Positions 50,909-60,349 are shown, counted from the stretch's first letter. The stretch is 64,000 nucleotides of DNA from Rubritalea marina DSM 17716 (GCF_000378105.1 NZ_KB899251.1:124001-188000); one strand, 5' to 3'. The notes: generated by a model not told the origin, from the sequence alone. Made by a program: numbers and translations.

Positions 50909-52939
50909 TTATTGAATGAATAGAAAACGTTTCGAGTTGAGCATGGCTTTGCCGAGGAGCTCGGCATCCTTGCGGTTGCGATGTAAGTCACTAAATCGTT
51001 TGCGTTCTTCAGGGGTGGGGTAAGCATTGTAGATCGTGAGGAAGAGCGTGTTGAGGCGGTCTTCTGCTTTTCCAGATTTTCTCATATTTTTGGCAAGAAC
51101 GCCGGTGGTAATGGTGTTGTGAACCTGGTAGCCGTTCAGCAAGACGAGAGCTTGTGGGATGGTGGCGTCGGTGTTCTGCGCATTGGTGGTCTTGCGGTCT
51201 GATGCGCCGAATTGGCGATTGATGCTACCTGGGTAAAAGGGGGTATTCATTTCGGAAGCTCGCATCCGTTTCTTAGCTTTGGCTTTGAGGTTGTAGTTAT
51301 TCGAAGTCATTTTCATTTCCATCGATTCAGCTTCCATTGCCATGCGTTTGACTTCTTTTATTTCTTTATAGACAGCATTGAGTTCGCGTTGCTTTTTGTT
51401 GGCTTTCATCTGTTGGCCATCGGCGGCGAGCTTATTCTTTTCTGTCCGCAATTGGGTGGCTTTACGTTGGAGCTCCTTTGTGGCTTCCTCCACGGCGTCG
51501 GTTTTTTCATCGAGCTCGATGAGCTGTCTCGGTGAGGCGGTGAGCATGAAGTTGACTTCACTCTGGAATTCCTCCCACTTCACTTGCTTCTGTTCATTGA
51601 CCTGGTCGTCTACGTTGCCAAATTCAATGGTCAGCATGGAGTCGTAGAACTGCGCTGCAGACATTCTTTTGAGCACCATGCCGCGGAAGTCGTAGCTCTC
51701 GCCACCACTGAGTTCCTGATTGTAAGCTTCGCGCTGAAAGAGAGCCGTGTGGAACATGACCCGAAGAATCTCCCGGGTGTTGTAGTCTGAGGCATGTGCA
51801 ATCTGCTCCAAGGTGTCGAGTACCTCTGGGTGCGAAATTTTGGTGCGGTCGGTCCAGTTATCCAGCGGTTCAACGAGGCCATATCCGAAGGCGTGCTTCC
51901 AGAGTCGATTGATAAAGACGCGGGTGAATAGCGGGTTGCCACGGTCTGTGACCCAAGCTGCAAATTGGTCGAGCGATGTGGCGTCTGCTTTATCGTGCGC
52001 GAGTGGTACTTTTCCAAATAGCACATGCGGGGTGACCTCAGAATTGGGCTCCGCGTCATTGTACTGGTAGTTGTGTGGGAGCTTCATGGTAAGCTTCTCA
52101 TTCAGGCTGATTGAGCTGCGGTGGTAGTTTTTGAAGATCGACATGATGTCTTTGGTCATCTGTCGTTTGCGTTTGTGTAGCAGGCGTTTTGCTTGCTTAG
52201 GCGTTATGTCGTCAACATTGGTCATATGTTGTTCGATCTGATACTCCACGGCGCTGCGTACTTGATCGTTTACCCGCTGGCTTGAGTATTGGAGCGGAGC
52301 TGCAAAGGCTGCTAGCTGGTAATATTCTTTCTGCGTGGTGTCTTCGAATGGGTGATCATGGCACTGAGCACAACCGATTTGAGTGCCTAGGAATACCTTT
52401 GCGGTGTTGGAGACATTGTCCAAGAGCATTCCTCGATCGCGCAAGTAGTAGCCGACTGCTGGCTCATCTGCACAGTGGCCAGTAGCGGTCAGCATCTCGT
52501 AAACCATCTGGTCATAGGGCTTGTCTTCACGGATTGATTCTTTGAGCCAAAGCTCCCAGCCTAACCCGGATTGGCCACTCGAGTTCTCCAGACGCAGTAG
52601 GTCAGCGTAAAAGTTGAGCAAGTGTGAATTGAAGCCAGGCGATTGGACCAAGAGGTCAACCAATTGCTCACGCTTTGCTGGATCTTTGCTATCTAAAAAT
52701 GTCTTGGATTCTTCTAGTGTTGGAATCCTGCCTATAATGTTCAAATAAGCTCTGCGAAGAAAGGTTGCATCATCGGCAATGGGTAGGGCTTCGACTCCCT
52801 CTTTCTCATTACCGCTGGTGATGATGTAGTCGATTTCTTTGCTGGCGTTTTCCACCATTGCTTTCGGCAAGGGCTCTGCATTGACGTACACACTGAGACC
52901 TATGGCACTTAGTGGGATGGCTAAAATACGTGGGAACAT
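50909..52939 (-). CDS. DUF1549/DUF1553 protein with a c-type-heme-like motif and a coiled coil
   Basis: The N-terminal DUF1549 (PSCyt2) domain has LRRAYLNIIGRIPTLEE and the C190-A-Q-C-H194 motif in IGCAQCHDHPFE. The C-terminal DUF1553 (PSD1) domain has NPLFTRVFINRLWKHAFGYG. A ~90-residue highly charged coiled coil (about residues 475-560) interrupts the second domain. A signal peptide is visible at the N-terminus. It is the first gene of a pair with the DUF1501 protein, a hallmark of Planctomycetes-Verrucomicrobia. Its upstream region has three inverted repeats (52962-53044). Confidence 0.9.
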   Translation of the reverse strand: MFPRILAIPLSAIGLSVYVNAEPLPKAMVENASKEIDYIITSGNEKEGVEALPIADDATFLRRAYLNIIGRIPTLEESKTFLDSKDPAKREQLVDLLVQSPGFNSHLLNFYADLLRLENSSGQSGLGWELWLKESIREDKPYDQMVYEMLTATGHCADEPAVGYYLRDRGMLLDNVSNTAKVFLGTQIGCAQCHDHPFEDTTQKEYYQLAAFAAPLQYSSQRVNDQVRSAVEYQIEQHMTNVDDITPKQAKRLLHKRKRQMTKDIMSIFKNYHRSSISLNEKLTMKLPHNYQYNDAEPNSEVTPHVLFGKVPLAHDKADATSLDQFAAWVTDRGNPLFTRVFINRLWKHAFGYGLVEPLDNWTDRTKISHPEVLDTLEQIAHASDYNTREILRVMFHTALFQREAYNQELSGGESYDFRGMVLKRMSAAQFYDSMLTIEFGNVDDQVNEQKQVKWEEFQSEVNFMLTASPRQLIELDEKTDAVEEATKELQRKATQLRTEKNKLAADGQQMKANKKQRELNAVYKEIKEVKRMAMEAESMEMKMTSNNYNLKAKAKKRMRASEMNTPFYPGSINRQFGASDRKTTNAQNTDATIPQALVLLNGYQVHNTITTGVLAKNMRKSGKAEDRLNTLFLTIYNAYPTPEERKRFSDLHRNRKDAELLGKAMLNSKRFLFIQ

Positions 52940-52961
52940 GTAAGGTGAGTTAGGGTTTTTT

Positions 52962-53044
52962 CACGTAGGGGTACGTGTCTTATTTACCTTCAACCCACTA
53001 GAATCAGATAGTTGCAACTATTTTGCTCAATAACGGTACCGTTA
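52962..53044. promoter_or_regulatory. cluster of three inverted repeats upstream of the DUF1549/DUF1501 operon
   Basis: CACGTA/TACGTG with a GGGG centre (52962-52977), TAGTTGCAACTA (53009-53020) and TAACGGTACCGTTA (53031-53044) are all perfect. The latter two are continuous palindromes with centres 23 bp apart, on nearly the same helix face. They lie 23-105 bases before the start codon at 52939 and are candidate operators. No matching regulator is assigned. Confidence 0.45.
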
Positions 53045-53141
53045 ACCTAGTGAATTGAATGAGATCCACTATGAGCAAGAATTTACAAAACGCCAAGCAA
53101 GGAATTTTCTATCAGTTATTCATAACCAATAGATTAAAGTG

Positions 53142-54029
53142 TTAGATGACTTTGCCCATATGGTCACCTACCTTGGCGTAGAGTTCGATTTGCTCTGCGC
53201 TATGCTTGAGAAGGTCATCGTCGAGCTGGACTTTACCAGCTTGGAAAATGGTGATGGTGGATGAACCGCCGAAAGCAAAATACCCTTTTTCATCGCCCTG
53301 AGCGACTGGGCTACCGGGGGTGAAGGTTTGGTGGATCGAGCCGACACAAGTGGCACCAATTTCAAGAATGAGCACAGTGCCTAGCTTTTCCGTTTCGACG
53401 ACGGTGCAGGTGCGCTTATTCTCCCACATGTAGCCAAGGTTTTGCCTCAGTGCGAGAGGGGATACGGAGAATAAGGGTCCGTTGATCATGCGTGTTTCAC
53501 CCGGGGTGCCGGCGCAGGGGAAATGATAGCGATGGTAGTCGACGGGGCAAAGTCGTGAGAGAACGAGGCTGCCACCTTTAAATTTTTGATAGAGAGCATC
53601 GTCATGGATCAGAGCTCTGAGGTCCCAACGTTGGCCTTTGATAAAGACTCCTGCGACATCTTCTGCGTGTTCGAAGCCTAGGTGTCTGCCATCGGCTGGG
53701 AATACGAGATCGCTATCGGCGATCGGGCGAGCTTCCGGTTTGAGCTTGCGAAAGAAGAAGTCATTGAAGTGTCGGTAAGAATCCGTCGCTTCAAGGAATT
53801 CATCGGGATTCATTTGATATTGTTCGATGAATGGCGCGATTTTTGCGCGAGTTTTTGGGTCATTCATGCGACGGCCATACCAAGAGGAAAAGAGGGGGCG
53901 CTTGACGAAGGCGTGCAACGCAATTTTACCAAGTGGGTTTCCATAGGCCCACTTTAGAAATCCTTCACCGTAAATTCTTTCGGTCTCAAGTTCTTTTGTG
54001 TAGCGGTTATAGAAGCGAACAGGTTGCAC
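53142..54029 (-). CDS. psd: phosphatidylserine decarboxylase proenzyme
   Basis: It converts phosphatidylserine to phosphatidylethanolamine. Motifs are FNDFFFRKLKPEARPI, FPADGRHLGFE, CPVDYHRYHFPCAG, GPLFSVSPLALRQN and the self-cleavage site G255-S256-S257 in FGGSSTITIF; S256 should become the pyruvoyl group. It is 295 residues long, as in the long-form (type II-like) enzymes. It is monocistronic, divergent from the lipoprotein gene at 54203. Confidence 0.95.
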   Translation of the reverse strand: MQPVRFYNRYTKELETERIYGEGFLKWAYGNPLGKIALHAFVKRPLFSSWYGRRMNDPKTRAKIAPFIEQYQMNPDEFLEATDSYRHFNDFFFRKLKPEARPIADSDLVFPADGRHLGFEHAEDVAGVFIKGQRWDLRALIHDDALYQKFKGGSLVLSRLCPVDYHRYHFPCAGTPGETRMINGPLFSVSPLALRQNLGYMWENKRTCTVVETEKLGTVLILEIGATCVGSIHQTFTPGSPVAQGDEKGYFAFGGSSTITIFQAGKVQLDDDLLKHSAEQIELYAKVGDHMGKVI

Positions 54030-54202
54030 GAAGCGGAGTCTGTGTGAAAGAAGATGAAAAGCAACTCAGTAATAGTCTTAATTTTGGATGAAATGATTCC
54101 AAGAAATTAATATCCAAAGGGAATAAAGTTGCGGCAATTAGCCTCTCAAGACTAGATTGCCCTTGCACGATCATTGCACTGCGACTATCGCCCCAATTGA
54201 CC

Positions 54203-54742
54203 ATGAACTCTCGAAAGTTATTGCTAGGAATTCCCACACTATTGGCCGGAATTCTATTGGTTTCTTGTCAGGATGAAAATCCACCGATCGAGATCACGGA
54301 AAGGCGTGACTTGACCAGTTACGACACCGAAGGGAATTTAAAGGTAGCGATGCCCTCAGAGTGGCGGCGCGTTCCAAGCACTCGCTTCCGCGACTACAAC
54401 TGCCGATTCAATGAGGATGGCGAGGTGTACATTTCGATTGCTTCTGGTGGCATCAAAGAAAATGCCGAACGTTGGCTGAAGCAATTTGGGTCTTCTGATG
54501 CTGTCGTTGTGGAGGAATTAGCCGGGATTGAATCGATGGGCGCGACTGGTCGCCTCATTGAGGCACAAGGCACTTTCCAAGGGATGCGTGGGATCACCAT
54601 CGAGGATGCCGCATTGCTTGGCATGATGGTGGAGAGTGCCGGCAATTTGATCACAGTGAAGATGGTAGCCAAAGCCGATGAGGTGGCGGCCCAAAGAGAA
54701 AACTTTATGGCATTCTGCCGCAGCATTGAGTGGAGAAAATAG
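54203..54742 (+). CDS. lipoprotein of unknown function, first gene of a cytochrome c maturation operon
   Basis: The start MNSRKLL at 54203 places the signal peptide with lipobox LVSC near residue 22; an upstream TTG at 54197 is possible. The ~157-residue mature domain has no recognised motif, but the pattern AMPSEWRRVPSTRF and RENFMAFCRSIEW recall small PsbP/DUF1795-like domains. ResB begins directly after its stop, so it is likely co-transcribed with cytochrome c assembly genes. Role unknown. Confidence 0.72.
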   Translation: MNSRKLLLGIPTLLAGILLVSCQDENPPIEITERRDLTSYDTEGNLKVAMPSEWRRVPSTRFRDYNCRFNEDGEVYISIASGGIKENAERWLKQFGSSDAVVVEELAGIESMGATGRLIEAQGTFQGMRGITIEDAALLGMMVESAGNLITVKMVAKADEVAAQRENFMAFCRSIEWRK

Positions 54743-55942
54743 ATGGCTAAGAAGAATAAAAACGTCGCGACCCGCGTCATCGATGTCCTAGGAGGCTTCC
54801 ATGTGGCAATCGTCAGCATGGTGCTCCTGCTCATCCTTACTTGGCTCTCCACGCTTGAGCAAACTGGGCCTGGAGGCCTGTACTGGACACTCAAGAAGTA
54901 TTTTTCTTTCGACGCCTGGTATGTGGTGCCGACCTTGAATGGCAAAGACCTGCCGATCATCCTTCCGGGAGGTTACTGGGTATGTGTGGTGTTCACACTC
55001 AACCTTATTTTTGGCGGGGTCATTCGCATGCGCAAGGGGATCAAGCAATTGCCTATTTTCTTTTCCCATGTGAGCATGGCCATGCTCATGATCGGTGGTG
55101 CGATCACATACCACCAATCACGTGAGGCCTACATGGTGCTTCCCGTCGGAGCTTCAGGGGACTTCGCCTTTAGCTTGACTGAGCTATCCGTCGAGGTTGC
55201 TGAGATTGATGGTTACGACAAGAAGCGCCCTTATGTGATCGACTCCAAGCAATTGGAAGCCGTGCGTGGACAAGTGGGAGCAACCCAGGAATACTTATTT
55301 CCCGAGCTACCATTTGATATTCGGGTGAGTGATTACTACATCAATGCCAAGCTCTACCCGATGCAAGGATCCGCCCCCGAAGGAGCAGTGGCAGTGGATG
55401 GCTATTACGCCATGGCCGCTGAACCTACTGGGCATGAGGAACAAAACCTTTCAAGTTGTGTGGTGCGCGTCATTGAACGTGAATCAGGTAAGCAACACGA
55501 AGTCATGCTCTACGAGGGAGTCGGGCACGATGTGACCGTCACGATCGATGGGAAAGTCTATGGTTTTCGCATGCATGGTGAGGTCTGGAACACACCATTT
55601 CAGGTACGTCTCGATGATTCACGCGGGGAAAAGCACCCAGGCACAGGGATGGCCATGATTTATGAGAGTGATGTCACCGTCCTCGATTCTGATGGCAATG
55701 CTGAGCGCAGCTTCAAGATCGAGATGAATAAGCCGCTGCGCTACAAGGATCTCACTTTCTACCAGACGAGTTGGGAAGAGAAGGACGGGTTGGTTGAATC
55801 TGGCTTCACCGTGAAGACCAATCCCTCGGACCAATGGCCAAAGTACTCGATTTACGCCTGTGGTATCGCACTTTTTGTGCACTTCATTATTAAACTTTTT
55901 GGATTCGTTTCATCCAGCATAGCAAGGAACAAACATGACTAG
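54743..55942 (+). CDS. ResB-family cytochrome c biogenesis protein
   Basis: A system II cytochrome c maturation component. It has membrane helices near residues 18-35, 70-95, 105-125 and a C-terminal one near 375-395, with a large periplasmic region between. Motifs include LSTLEQTGPGGLYWTLKKYF near the N-terminus and a late RYKDLTFYQTSWEE typical of ResB. It starts immediately after the lipoprotein stop, and its last codons overlap the CcsA start by 8 bases. With CcsA it should form the heme delivery and ligation complex. Confidence 0.85.
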   Translation: MAKKNKNVATRVIDVLGGFHVAIVSMVLLLILTWLSTLEQTGPGGLYWTLKKYFSFDAWYVVPTLNGKDLPIILPGGYWVCVVFTLNLIFGGVIRMRKGIKQLPIFFSHVSMAMLMIGGAITYHQSREAYMVLPVGASGDFAFSLTELSVEVAEIDGYDKKRPYVIDSKQLEAVRGQVGATQEYLFPELPFDIRVSDYYINAKLYPMQGSAPEGAVAVDGYYAMAAEPTGHEEQNLSSCVVRVIERESGKQHEVMLYEGVGHDVTVTIDGKVYGFRMHGEVWNTPFQVRLDDSRGEKHPGTGMAMIYESDVTVLDSDGNAERSFKIEMNKPLRYKDLTFYQTSWEEKDGLVESGFTVKTNPSDQWPKYSIYACGIALFVHFIIKLFGFVSSSIARNKHD

Positions 55943-57938
55943 TGGTAAAATCGGACGTTGGGTGGGCTTTGTATTCGCCCTGTTGGTGGCAGCATCGATG
56001 TTGCTCTACACCGCAAAGGATTCGATGATTCGTCGAGCTCCTGTTGAAATAGACGGTTACACACAGTGGGATCCAGACTTGGTTGAAGCATTTGGCTCGA
56101 TGGCTGTGCAAGATGGTGGCCGAGTGAAGCCACTCTCGACTTGGGCTGGGTTTGAACTGCTTGCGCTCAATGGCAAGCGTAGTATCAAATTCAAGAGCGA
56201 TGGGAAATCAGTCAAGATTGGACCTACTGAGTGGGTCTTGGACATGATGTTCCGCGACGAATTTGCCAATAAAATGGAGGTTTTCCAAGTGGAAGACGCC
56301 AATGTGCTCGATATGATCGGCATGAGTCACGAAGGTAAAAAGCGCCGTGACCGATACAGTTACCTTGAGATTGGCGAACACCTCCATGAAGTGGATCGCC
56401 TGCGCAATGAGCTGGCAGAAAAACGCCAGAAAGGCCAAGAGCTTGATCTGGTGGAAGACCAATTTCTGGGACTTTATTCAAATATTCAAAGCTACGTGAG
56501 CATGAGCTCACATTTCAATCCGGTGAAAAACCGCATGGCTGACGAAGGCAGTCCACTAGCCCCTGAGCTTCAATTGTTTTCAGGTTGGGTGGAGAAATGG
56601 CCCCAACTTAGCCAATTTCTTAGCTCAGCAGCTCAGCAAGAAGGAGCTGAAATGGATGGTCTGCGTCGTGTCACCAATATGATTGCGACCCGAATTGGCG
56701 AGTCGGTTTATTCAGACATCGCCATGATGCCCCCCTCTGACCCAGAGCAAAAGTCTTGGCCAAAACGTCAAGGTTGGCTCTCGCACTACATGCAGTTCAA
56801 GACTGGGCCAGACGCCGATCAAATCACCTATCTCAAAGAGATGGAGAAGTTAGCGCTTGGCTACACATATGATGGTGAAAAAGGCTTACTGAAAGAAGTG
56901 AACGCCTACAAAGGTCGAGTCGCAGAAAAGATGAAAGCACGTGGTGGCGAAGGGGATAAGATCAAGAGCGAGATCATGATGTACAAGCTCGATTACTTTT
57001 ACCGCTCACTCACTCCCTTCGTGCTAGGTTTCCTTGTGGTGGCCTTTGGCTGGATTGCACCTGCGACCCGTTGGGGGCGTGTGTGTAACCGCATTGCCTG
57101 GGTGCTTTTGGTGTATGGCTTTATTCTGGTCACTCTAGGCATCGTTCATCGAAGTATCTTGATGGAGCGCCCACCGGTGGGCAACTTGTATGACACGATT
57201 CCGTTCATCACTGCGGTGGTGATCCTTGTACTCGGCTTCATGGAGTGGCTCACTAAGCGCCGCGTCTGTATCGGCCTAGCCTTCTTTTTTGCCACCTTGG
57301 GGATGTTCCTTGCGATGTGGTATGAAGAATCCAAAGGTGTCGACCCCATGAACCCATTGATCGCTGTATTGCGCTCGAATTTCTGGCTCGCGACACACGT
57401 GATCACAATCACCATTGGCTACGCAGGTGGGCTGCTCACCGCGGGGATTTCGCATGTCTATATTTTCTCCCGTTTGTTCAAGATTGGTGACGATGACAAG
57501 TCCTTCTCGCGCTTTCTAACGCGCGTGGTATACGGCGGTGTTTGTTTCACGCTCTTCTTTAGCTTGGTGGGTACTATCCTTGGTGGTGTTTGGGCGAACG
57601 ACTCATGGGGGCGCTTCTGGGGCTGGGATCCAAAGGAAAATGGCGCGTTGATCATCGTGCTCTGGACATTGGTGATCCTACACGCCCGCATGGCCGGCTA
57701 CATCCGCGACTGGGGGATTCACATTTGTTCTATTTTGCTAGCGATAATGGTTACCTTCTCATGGTGGCACGTAAATTTCTTGAGCATTGGTCTTCACAAC
57801 TACGGTTTTACTGGTGGCTCAGGTCTCAAGGCTATCTGGAGCTTCTACACGCTCGAAGCGCTTGTGGTATTCGTTGGACTCTACATGGCATTGACTCAAG
57901 GGAAGTCGAAGAAAGCCGCCTTGCCTGAAAAGGCCTAA
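55935..57938 (+). CDS. ccsA: CcsA/ResC-type cytochrome c biogenesis protein with long N-terminal domain
   Basis: A 667-residue heme lyase component. The C-terminal ~300 residues are a CcsA domain with eight or so helices, and the heme-binding WWD-type motif appears as WGRFWGWDPKENGAL (W562-W564-D565). The N-terminal ~330 residues follow one anchor helix and form a periplasmic part starting AVQDGGRVKPLSTWAG, a region seen in large CcsA proteins of Bacteroidetes and PVC bacteria. HRSILMERPPVGNLYDTIPF contains the conserved His-Pro-rich loop. It overlaps ResB by 8 bases. Confidence 0.9.
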   Translation: MTSGKIGRWVGFVFALLVAASMLLYTAKDSMIRRAPVEIDGYTQWDPDLVEAFGSMAVQDGGRVKPLSTWAGFELLALNGKRSIKFKSDGKSVKIGPTEWVLDMMFRDEFANKMEVFQVEDANVLDMIGMSHEGKKRRDRYSYLEIGEHLHEVDRLRNELAEKRQKGQELDLVEDQFLGLYSNIQSYVSMSSHFNPVKNRMADEGSPLAPELQLFSGWVEKWPQLSQFLSSAAQQEGAEMDGLRRVTNMIATRIGESVYSDIAMMPPSDPEQKSWPKRQGWLSHYMQFKTGPDADQITYLKEMEKLALGYTYDGEKGLLKEVNAYKGRVAEKMKARGGEGDKIKSEIMMYKLDYFYRSLTPFVLGFLVVAFGWIAPATRWGRVCNRIAWVLLVYGFILVTLGIVHRSILMERPPVGNLYDTIPFITAVVILVLGFMEWLTKRRVCIGLAFFFATLGMFLAMWYEESKGVDPMNPLIAVLRSNFWLATHVITITIGYAGGLLTAGISHVYIFSRLFKIGDDDKSFSRFLTRVVYGGVCFTLFFSLVGTILGGVWANDSWGRFWGWDPKENGALIIVLWTLVILHARMAGYIRDWGIHICSILLAIMVTFSWWHVNFLSIGLHNYGFTGGSGLKAIWSFYTLEALVVFVGLYMALTQGKSKKAALPEKA

Positions 57939-57947
57939 GTACACGAA

Positions 57948-58061
57948 TTAGACAGGCTCTCCATCAGGTGCTGGTGTTACGACCCAGTGGCTCGATCCTG
58001 TCCACCCATCAATAGTCTGTGGTGTGAGCCAACGGTAAAAGGTAGGGTCGCATTCTGGCAT
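57948..58061 (-). CDS. possible small gene (37 aa), antisense within the CcsA/beta-helix spacer
   Basis: An ATG at 58061 (minus strand) opens a 37-codon frame ending TAA at 57948-57950. The predicted peptide is rich in Trp, Pro and Thr (MPECDPTFYRWLTPQTIDG...) and ends in DGEPV, which is not the look of random sequence. No family is recognised and no ribosome-binding site is clear. It may be a remnant of a longer gene or chance. Confidence 0.25.
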   Translation of the reverse strand: MPECDPTFYRWLTPQTIDGWTGSSHWVVTPAPDGEPV

Positions 58062-58123
58062 CCTCAAAATTGCCGATCTCAAAATACTTGTTAGCAGGTG
58101 CTGTGTTACTACGTAATACCCTC

Positions 58124-60349
58124 ATGCGTCTATTGTTATCTTGGATTTGGTGCTTTCTCATTTCAGCGAGCGGTCTATCAGCAGCAGAATACTACGTGTC
58201 TCCGGATGGGAGTGATAGTAATTCTGGAGACAAGGCGACTCCTTTGCGGACGATCCAAGCTGCGGTCGATCGCCTCAAACCTGGAGACACATGCATCATT
58301 CGTGAAGGGGTGTACCGTGAGGCTGTAAAGTTAGAAAACATGTGGGCTACTGCCGCCGCGCCTGTTGTGATCAAAGCCTATGCAGGTGAATCAGTGTCCA
58401 TTGATGGTTCAGACCCAGTGAATGTTGATTGGGTTCAGCATGAGGGCCAAATTTACAAAGCGCAGATTGAGCGTGATACTTGGCAATTGTTTGTGGGCGA
58501 CACGATGATGATGCCGGCGAGGTGGCCGAATGCGTCCATACAAGATGGCTCGGTATGGCAGCAGGATACGCACTGGGCACATGGCGATAAAGCCAGTGGC
58601 TTTGGTGAAATGGTGACCCGTACAGAAGCTGGAAGACCTGACCTTTCGGCTACTGGTATCGACTTTACTGGGGCTATGGCAGTCATGAATATAGGTAAGT
58701 GGCAGACTCACTCGCGGAGAGTCATGTCTCACCAAGCTGGAAGCAATGCATTCCGTTATAAAGCGGACAATCCAGTACTCGATGACCCAACGTTCTGGGA
58801 TGATGGCTATTGGGAGCAAACTCAGCGTTATTACCTCGAGTGCCACCTCGATTGTTTGGATAGCGAGGGTGAGTGGTTTTACGACCCTAAGACGTCCATG
58901 CTCTACCTCTGGGCTCCTGGTGGAGGCAGGCCGCAGAAGGTGCGAGCGCAGCACCGGACTTATGGGATACAAGCGCATGGGCTGAATCATGTGGTGGTGC
59001 AGGGGCTCGACTTCTTTGCTTGTACGATCGATTTCCAGAACGCGCGAAACTCGACCATCATGGATTGCGACTTCCTCTATTTTGAGCACAGCAAAAGAAT
59101 GCTCGGTGAGGAGGATGCGGGGCAGCACAATGACTTCACCTGTGCCACAAGGTTGCACGGTCCAATCTCTGGCTCATACAATGCAGTCATCAATTGCACA
59201 TTCAGCTATTGTGACGGCGGGGCCTTGTGGGTGGAAGGCAACTATGACCGAATCGAGAATGTCCTAGCGCATGACCTCGATTGGTCGGGAGTGGGATACC
59301 ATACCTGGCACCTTCAGGGGGCTGAGAATGCTCTTGTACGACGCGTTAGCATCCACCGTGCAGGTGCCTCTGAAGTGCTGAGCGCTGGGCGAGCAAACAC
59401 GGTGGAGCTATGTGATATTGGACCTGATGTTGGAATGTTACAGCAAGATGGAGCCGCGATCCAGTTCCGTCCGCACCTTCACCTTGGCTCTATTGTGCGG
59501 TATTGTTGGACTCACGACCATACGAAGTTTGGGATTCGAGCTGACATTGCGGGACACATGATCGAGAAGGGTGCCGACCCAGCTGAGTCTGAGGGGCTGG
59601 GATGCCTAGTTCATCACAATGTCGTCTGGGGGATTGACCAACGTGAGTCCACCAAACCGGCAATTCACATTGAAGGCGACCACCATATGATCTACCACAA
59701 TTTATCTTTTGATAATCAGGTGCGAGATATTTGTTTGCCTGCTCATGGGGGCTGGGCAAACAAGCACACGGTCACGCGCAACAACGTGACGGATGTGAAT
59801 GGTATCGGTACCCAACGGCTCCCAGCAGAGGATCACATCCCGGGGATTGCAGACCACAATTGGGGTGGTGGTGTAGCGGCTCAATTGCGCCAGCCACAAC
59901 AACGGGATTTCCGCCCTAAGCATGGTGCTGAGATCGCTGAGAAAGCTTACGTGGTGATGGGGGTAACGGAAGACTGGTGGCTGAGGAAGCGTGACTTGGG
60001 GCCCTACCAATACGACGCCCTTGATTACTGGATTCCAGGATTTCAAACGGCTAACGCTAGCAGGCCAATCCCATCTGACGGCGCCGGCCAAGTGCAAGCG
60101 AATAGCGACCTCATTTGGCTTCATGCATGGCAATCAGAGCGTGCTCATGTTTATTTTGGTGAGTCCCACGACGCGGTGTCCCAAGCCGACGCTCAGTCAC
60201 CTCTCTTGCTCGGGAATGTGCAGCATAATGTGCTAGCGCCCCAGCGTTCGCTTCAGCCAGGTAAGACGTATTTCTGGAGAGTGGATGCAGTGGATGTCGC
60301 TGGAGTCGCCAGCAAAGGTGCGGTGTGGCGTTTTACCGTGGCGCCATAG
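58124..60349 (+). CDS. secreted right-handed parallel beta-helix protein, possible polysaccharide lyase
   Basis: The start MRLLLSWIWCFL at 58124 opens a signal peptide ending SGLSAAEYYV; a frame from 58070 adds 18 residues. The opening YYVSPDGSDSNSGDKATPLR and TIQAAVDRLKPGDT is the DUF1565/beta-helix entry. Repeating coils follow (NARNSTIMDCDFLYFEHSKR, then HNDFTCATRLHG, then YNAVINCTFSYCDGG). The C-terminal ~80 residues are a fibronectin type III-like module (LQPGKTYFWRVDAVD). Such proteins in Verrucomicrobia degrade or bind algal polysaccharides. The catalytic residues cannot be named. Confidence 0.85.
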   Translation: MRLLLSWIWCFLISASGLSAAEYYVSPDGSDSNSGDKATPLRTIQAAVDRLKPGDTCIIREGVYREAVKLENMWATAAAPVVIKAYAGESVSIDGSDPVNVDWVQHEGQIYKAQIERDTWQLFVGDTMMMPARWPNASIQDGSVWQQDTHWAHGDKASGFGEMVTRTEAGRPDLSATGIDFTGAMAVMNIGKWQTHSRRVMSHQAGSNAFRYKADNPVLDDPTFWDDGYWEQTQRYYLECHLDCLDSEGEWFYDPKTSMLYLWAPGGGRPQKVRAQHRTYGIQAHGLNHVVVQGLDFFACTIDFQNARNSTIMDCDFLYFEHSKRMLGEEDAGQHNDFTCATRLHGPISGSYNAVINCTFSYCDGGALWVEGNYDRIENVLAHDLDWSGVGYHTWHLQGAENALVRRVSIHRAGASEVLSAGRANTVELCDIGPDVGMLQQDGAAIQFRPHLHLGSIVRYCWTHDHTKFGIRADIAGHMIEKGADPAESEGLGCLVHHNVVWGIDQRESTKPAIHIEGDHHMIYHNLSFDNQVRDICLPAHGGWANKHTVTRNNVTDVNGIGTQRLPAEDHIPGIADHNWGGGVAAQLRQPQQRDFRPKHGAEIAEKAYVVMGVTEDWWLRKRDLGPYQYDALDYWIPGFQTANASRPIPSDGAGQVQANSDLIWLHAWQSERAHVYFGESHDAVSQADAQSPLLLGNVQHNVLAPQRSLQPGKTYFWRVDAVDVAGVASKGAVWRFTVAP

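Noticed and set aside
54394-54960. 188-codon minus-strand frame across the lipoprotein/ResB junction
   Set aside because: It covers the end of one conserved gene and the start of another on the opposite strand and has no family features.
58409-59158. 249-codon minus-strand frame within the beta-helix gene
   Set aside because: It is antisense to the clear beta-helix protein, has repeated His/Arg-rich stretches and no start context. The plus-strand gene explains the sequence.
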